DNA from: Haemaphysalis longicornis
Lineage: Eukaryota; Arthropoda; Arachnida; Ixodida; Ixodidae
DNA: 64,000 bases
Assembly (NCBI GenBank): GCA_013339765.2
Contig: CM023449.1
Span: 200,905,422 to 200,969,421, forward strand
Direction: 5' to 3'
Below, in pieces: positions 58,179 through 64,000 of this stretch. A program made the translations under genes and the position numbers. The notes beneath the pieces are model-generated. The model worked only from the letters and a program-made list of their open reading frames with translations, made no database searches and had not been told where the DNA came from. The number at the start of each line of letters is the position of its first letter. Position 1 is the first letter of the stretch.

Positions 58179-61100
58179 CCGTTACGAGAGAAGCAAGGTG
58201 TATTTTTTAACGCCTCGCGTGCTTTGTCCAAGTGCAAACAGGAACGCATAGGCTAGGCCTTAAACTTAAATGCTAACTATATTGCTTACAATGAAGTTTC
58301 CTTTCGCCGTGTGTGTAACAAATTTCTTTCAAAATCAGTGTGATCTGCGAGCATTATCGCAAAGAATTTTGGAGCTTTAACTGAGCAAAGCTTAAGTTTC
58401 ACTTTTGAAACTGAACATTTCGCGTCCAACTAAACGTCACAACCTATTCAAATCGCAAATATATCGGAAATAAGGGGCCTGAAAATAGTCTGTGTTCTCG
58501 TAGTTGTCCCACGAAAAATTCTTGTCGTCGCCAAATCTTACTCGATAACCACTTTGTATGTATTGAATGAACGTTACATGAATTTTCTTGAGCGTAATTA
58601 AAAGAACGGAGGCGTTACGCAAATTTGAGAGGTCACGCGCTTCTAAAGGCTGGCGACGCAACCTTAAGAGCCTAAACAGCAATAAGGACACAAGCAGCTC
58701 AACACTACCCTTTTTTTCTTCCTTGAAGCGGAAAACATTTCTTCGGCAGTAGGGAGCACTACGCTGAATGTTTTTTTTTTGTCACGTACAAGACATAATT
58801 GTCACAACATCTAATAGCGACCATTTCTAACCTCTTTGGTGCCCTGCTTCTAGGGCGCGATGGTCTCATGGTCTCAAGGAAAGACTTTGTACACTTTTTA
58901 TGTTTCTGGACGAACTATGGTGTGTTGTAAAATAATGGGTTGTGGCTACTGAAAACGACACCTTGCTAGTGCAAACGTTTCGAATTTAGTGGCCGCAATG
59001 AAGGGAATAGGACCATCCAAAGTTCAGAAAATACTACGCCCTATCAGAATACTCTAGTCTATTTCCGTGAATGTGACGAGAAAGACACAGAAAATACATT
59101 TGCAAAAAAGTGATTGCAATCACCAGCTGATACATTTCTCGTACTACAAAACTCATGCAACACGTGCTTTTAATTGAAAATCGCAATGCTATCTTTCAAT
59201 ATTTTCCCTACTATTTCCTTCCCTAAACGTTACGGGCAGTAAAGTAAAGAGGTCGGAAGATTAAATCGCAACTCAAACACAAAGTGTGCCAGTGCACAAG
59301 TTCACTCGCACAACCGCCACTTTTTGCATAAGAGAGGAAAGAAAGTTCGGTGTTGAACTAAAATACCCAAGTTCACCGAGTCCCCCGCTAATTAATTCGG
59401 GGCGGCAACGTGCGGGCCAAGCATTTTTCGGCGCAGAAAGGGAGGACATAAATTGGGCTTGGTAATTTATTTTCAGGCGGGTGCGTGGCGCCATACTTCC
59501 CCTCTCCCCTGGCGAAGCAAGGGATCTCGGAGCGCCCGCTGTCCACACTCGGGATTAATAGATAAGCGTTGAAGTTTGCTGAATCAATTAGTGGCGGCTG
59601 GCTTTCACAGCGCATGCATACTTTTCGCCTCCCTCTCCCACACGAAGTGCCGCATGATTGTACTTTCCCCCGAGCTCACAATCAAAACCGCATGCATAGG
59701 CATGAATGCCGTGCCCTAACTTCCGCAAACACGTAAACAATGACGGGCTGATAGCCCACGGCTTTTAATTCAGCGGCACGTGAGGGCGTAATCAAATGTT
59801 AGCTGATCAGCTAAAGAAGCTGAAGAGATCAGCTAAAACTGCAATGCCACGCGCCGCATTCGATGATACTTAAGGACAACAAACAACGAACACAAATATG
59901 AAACATGCTTTTCTGGGGTATGCCGCTACTTACGGCGCAACCTTGGCTCTGCCGGCGGCCTGCTGCTTATAAAGTTGAATGTCACCAGTGGGGAAGGTTG
60001 CGTAATAACAATATCCCACCGCAGTTGCGTATGGCAGTTGGTAGCCTTGTGGGGTTTTGCCAGCACCTATGTCGCTTGTGGTATCAGCAAGAGCCATGAT
60101 TTTACGTTTTTGGTTGGTTGTGCGGAGTGTCAACGCCTGATGGTAACATACCTTTAGTTAGGAGAAGTTTAAAACTTGATAGCAGTTAGACGGAAAGTAG
60201 AGCGAAACATGTACGTTGCATTGGTGAACATTGGAGAAGCTAGTGGAACAGGCCGTTACAAGTGATGGCAGGCCTTACCGGTATGCCGATGTCGAAAGCC
60301 TGTACAATCTACTGGAATATTCAGTGTTTGTGTAAGCTGGCTTGTGGGACCTCGACTATGTGCTGTTGGTTTTAAAATACAGCTAGACAGAAAACAGCCT
60401 TTGAAAAAAGGTATCACATGCATAATTTCAAGGCGAAAGAAACTTCGTTTTGAAGTTGACTTTTCAAGGGCGCTGCTGTCTGGCTGAGTGCCCTGCCTAA
60501 CAACAAGGGCTTGAGTATGTCTTAGCAGGTGCCGTTAATGTTAAAAAGTGTTGTATATACAGACCAGAAGGCAGGTACGAGCACTTTTCCCACGTATTAT
60601 GAAGGACTATTGCCGCTTCAAAAATAACAAGATAACCGTAAGTAAAATCAATAACTAGTAAAAATGCTAATGTGGCACTTAAATGCTCAAGGTAGCAGAG
60701 AAGTAAAACGAACATAAACATAAAAGAAAAGTTTGAGAACGGTTCTTTGCAGCTGGAATTTTTCCACTTGACATATTTATGTAATAACATGTCAACCGGG
60801 CTCTACTCGTCACTTGAGAAACTGGGGTCGTCATAGCCCTCCGGCTTTCTGCGGTATCGTTGCAAGATTGAGTGTCCCCTGCCTCCCCGAGACTCAGTCT
60901 GCTAGTGTCCTCTTTACGTGGGGCTGCACCCCTAAGCGCAATTAATCGGCGGCGTTTGCCGGTGGCACGTATTTATCAACGTCACATGTCGACAGCACGC
61001 TGCTTAATTTATAATCATGTTGTTTATTGCGCGATTGGTTAATTTGTTTTGCCTCGGAGGGTTATATTAAAGCCTAAAATTTAGTGGTAGGGATTAGGTT

Positions 61101-63300
61101 ATCTTTTCCAGGGCCATGGAGAAAGGGAGCCCTACAATTACCTTCAATTTTGAATGCTATCACGGTTATTATTATACCTCTCCAGCATTATTTTATGTGC
61201 CTATGTAGACATTTAACTTTTAGGTGCCCCTGTAAGCATACGAATACTGTTTTAACAAACTCGCCAAGCTTTCATATAGGGGTATAGGTGTAGGTGGGCA
61301 TGAGGTGTGTTGAAATTACCTTTTCATAACTCGTTGCAGCAGACGACGCTTATTCATCATCATTTCATTATGCTCTTTACGAACTGTCACATGCTCTCGT
61401 GGCTGCGCGGGTCACGACCTTTTCTAGCACATCCTATTAATTATCATCCAAACAATACGTGTCCCTCCACGATTAGATAATCGCGCCGAAGTTGGAGGAA
61501 ACAGAGAATCAACAAGATGCGTGAATGCGATGTGTACGAAATCTCCAGCCCTTCAGGAATTGCTTTCCAACGACGGCGCACTTTGAACGTCACTCTCGAG
61601 GAAGAAAACCTTCGGCTTACAAACAGGATAATCCCAGCTCGTCCAAAAACATGCTAATGTGCCTGAAGGTGTCACACAGGCGTACAGAAGCGGCCCGTAA
61701 CACATTGAACGTCGAAATCAATTTTAGTATATATGGCTTGCCGCTGATGCACACTATGTGAGAATAAACAAACCCTGTTCCATTAATAACAAAAGAAAAA
61801 TCGACGAGGGGGACTTCTCCTAACTTGAACTTCGAAATCACAGCTTTTCGGCTCCAATACATTTTTTCCCTTCCATACCGCTCTTTCCCTTACACTGGTG
61901 CTAAACACAAAGTACAAAATTCGACCATTGTAAGTTGGACAAATAAAGACCCAGATAGGCTTCTCAGTGCAATAAACGTCTGTGCACGGCAAGTAAAAAG
62001 AAGACACAGAAAATAGCAGGAAACCTTCAGAGAATATTTGAGTGTAAAATGAGATTCCGGAAATAGTGGAGAGGGTAAGAAAAAGAGTAAACATGTAATT
62101 CTCAACCCATGCCCGGGTCCGCGCTACACGTGGTTGAGGTCAAACGACTCCCCCCAGTGGTGAGAAAGTGGGCTAGAAGGGTTGCTCAGGACTAGTTTGT
62201 TTTGCACAGGTGGGCAACCCAGATCTCCCAGGTGGAGAGATGGTGAGATGGTGAGCGATGGTGAGGGGTGTGGGCTCAGTGACAGCCACAGTCAGTGTTG
62301 GCGAGTGTGGATTTGGAGTGGCACACTTGGCAACACGGCTAAGTTTGGAGTGCTCTGTATTGCGTGTAGAGTGAATACTTTAGTAAGGTCGACTGGCCGA
62401 CTTACTCCCAAATAGGGGTGGTCAGCGGAACGGCATCTTTTATATTATCACAAAGCCTAAATCTGCAACTGTGGAGCACCACGCTTTCAGTTTTCTTCTA
62501 GGTGGTAATTTCGATGAGTATAGCGTGCAAGATTTTTTTACTGCCCTTATTCCCGAACGGTGAAAGTGCCCCATGTTGTAAAGCAAAGCGTGCCTTGAAT
62601 CACTTACGTGGTTACTGTGGCCATGTCGATTACCAGGCGAGTCGGGAAAGCTCAGACTCGTAAAAACACAACACCTGCTCCAAAAGAAGTGATATCGAAG
62701 AGATTTGCAAGAAATTTTCTGCGCTCCTGTATTGTGCCACTGCTCATTTCAACGAAAACAGATGGGTCATATTCTCCTTGCCTGTGTGGCCCCTTTCCAA
62801 GAAGGGTTTAAATGTAAATAAAAATGCGTTCATTTGTTACTGCTGAGAGAATTTGAAGACCAACATGATCCACCGCTGCGTATTCTTTTCTGAAGCGAAT
62901 GGACCGAAAGTTTTCTGAAACGTCACTTTGAAAAAAGAATACTATTTTTATCTTTATCACGCGTATGGCTGTGTAACTAAAGAAATAATTATTATTCTAT
63001 GGGCCACTTGAAACAGCTTCTAACAACCCGGAGCTTAGATATAATCATGGTTTTGTGCGGATAGTCTGCCCATGCTCTGGTTGCACGCGCCGACACGTTC
63101 ATAGCGGTACGCGCTATCCTACAACTTCTACTTTTCAAGATCAAAGTATTTGAGAATTTTGTGAAGCGGGGACATTTCTCACGGAAAGCTTCCATATCCT
63201 GGCTATTGCCCCGACTGGGTATGTGCACGATGAAAGTAATACATTTGTTTTACTGCTGTGAACGTCTGATGACAGCACAATAAATAAAGAAAAAAACTTG
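58179..63300. other. long gene-less stretch
   Basis: No exon, element or RNA gene could be supported over about 5 kb. The patch at 62208-62300 is repetitive in AGATGGTGAGATGGTGAGCG units. ORFs of 60-103 codons on both strands have no motif. Confidence 0.35.
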
Positions 63301-63382
63301 TTATAGCACTGCGGTAGGGTATTGCCCTTGTACTGCGAAGACCCGTGTTCGAGTACTATCGCACGTCATATCCATGTTTTTT
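63301..63382 (+). mobile_element. tRNA-derived SINE
   Basis: TAGCACTGCGGTAGGGTATT is an A-box-like start, CCTTGTACTGCGAAGACC an anticodon-arm-like block, and CGTGTTCGAGTACTATCGCA a degenerate B box, followed by CGTCATATCCATG and a T9 run. Order and spacing fit a tRNA-derived SINE head with its start of body. Mismatches in both promoter boxes argue against a functional tRNA. Confidence 0.5.
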
Positions 63383-64000
63383 TTTGCGGTCTAGAGCGGC
63401 GGCCATTTTCTCTACCGGAGAACAACTACAACAGCACGAAAGAGGATTTTCGCGGAATCGAGCCCTCAAGGCTTTTGCACTGAAATTATGAGCGTGAAAA
63501 GACAGATATGCGGTGTCAGGTGAAGGGCTGGACAGAAGACTTTCGTCCATCCCCACGCTTGCAGCAAAGCATGCACACAAGAGAGACTCACGCCATCGCA
63601 TTTTCTATGGTACTTGCCACTTTATGACCCACGGGTTTAAAAAGCATCGTGTACCAATACGAAAATCTTTACAAATATATAGACGTATTCCTATTGACCT
63701 AGTAAAATTCTTACAGAAATAAATTCCTTCCTTGTTGAAATAAACTTTACACGGAACACATTTTGGTTTATCTAGTGTTCACTAGATGGCGCTAGCTGTC
63801 AGCAAGAGAGACTTTCATGTATTTGAGTACAGAACTTACATATATCTAAAATAAGTCACTTTCTAGAATGATGTTTCAAAATATTTTTTTATATTTCTAA
63901 AATAAACGAACTGGACCGTTGTGAACGTTTGTTGCATTTGTAAAACATTTTGGATTCGTGCACGATGGTCTTTAAGCCTGTGGGTCATAAAGTAGTAACT
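63383..64000. other. gene-less stretch to window end
   Basis: No feature recognised; AT-rich with chance ORFs. Confidence 0.4.

Overview
The window is animal nuclear DNA: it is AT-rich, gene-sparse and has long introns. Its repeats (RTE-type LINE ends with GAT-repeat tails, an I-type LINE with an RNase H domain, tRNA-derived SINEs, hAT and pogo/Tigger-type DNA elements) and the style of its one recognisable gene suggest an arthropod, most likely a chelicerate and probably a hard tick. That taxonomic call is inference from repeat style, not from a diagnostic sequence. Nothing bacterial, no CRISPR array and no intact virus was seen.

Region 1 (about 2.0-10 kb, plus strand, possibly reaching 16.5 kb) holds the 3' half of a host gene that only appears after splicing. 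Seven exons (2023-2125, 2831-3090, 4253-4319, 5678-5763, 6958-7087, 8365-8406, 9672-10025) have AG/GT borders and matching phases. Joined, they give about 346 residues covering TM2 to TM7 and a cytoplasmic tail of a family B2 (adhesion-type) G-protein-coupled receptor. TM1 and the extracellular region must lie upstream of the window or were missed. The introns carry a 34-copy AATC microsatellite, a pogo-type MITE and a tRNA-like SINE. Further possible 3' exons lie at 10538, 13163, 14964 and 16198, with an AATAAA at 16456; these are weak candidates for alternative tails.

Region 2 (16.5-31 kb) is mostly featureless intergenic or intronic sequence with an AAAC microsatellite, a minus-strand SINE, a possible minus-strand gene fragment (36-nt micro-exon at 20692-20727 and a hydrophobic terminal ORF at 20227-20442), a possible LINE 3' end, a GC-rich stretch near 25.6-26.8 kb and a CTGT/GTCC microsatellite.

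Region 3 (31-42.6 kb) is a mobile-element cluster: a 1,542-bp hAT-like element with a perfect 8-bp target duplication, a GA microsatellite, a decayed LINE RT fragment meeting an opposite-strand RTE fragment, a family of inverted repeats, a long unexplained minus-strand ORF, two foldback elements (one with a 6-bp target duplication), a SINE and an RTE 3' end.

Region 4 (45.3-49.8 kb) is a nearly full-length but inactivated I-type LINE with ORF1, endonuclease, reverse transcriptase and RNase H.

Region 5 (51-64 kb) contains a 122-133 bp tandem repeat, a dispersed direct repeat pair around a second RNase H-bearing LINE fragment, an internally deleted Tigger element, a LINE RT relic and a SINE. 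The only host gene I can defend is the receptor; everything else identified with confidence is mobile or repetitive DNA.
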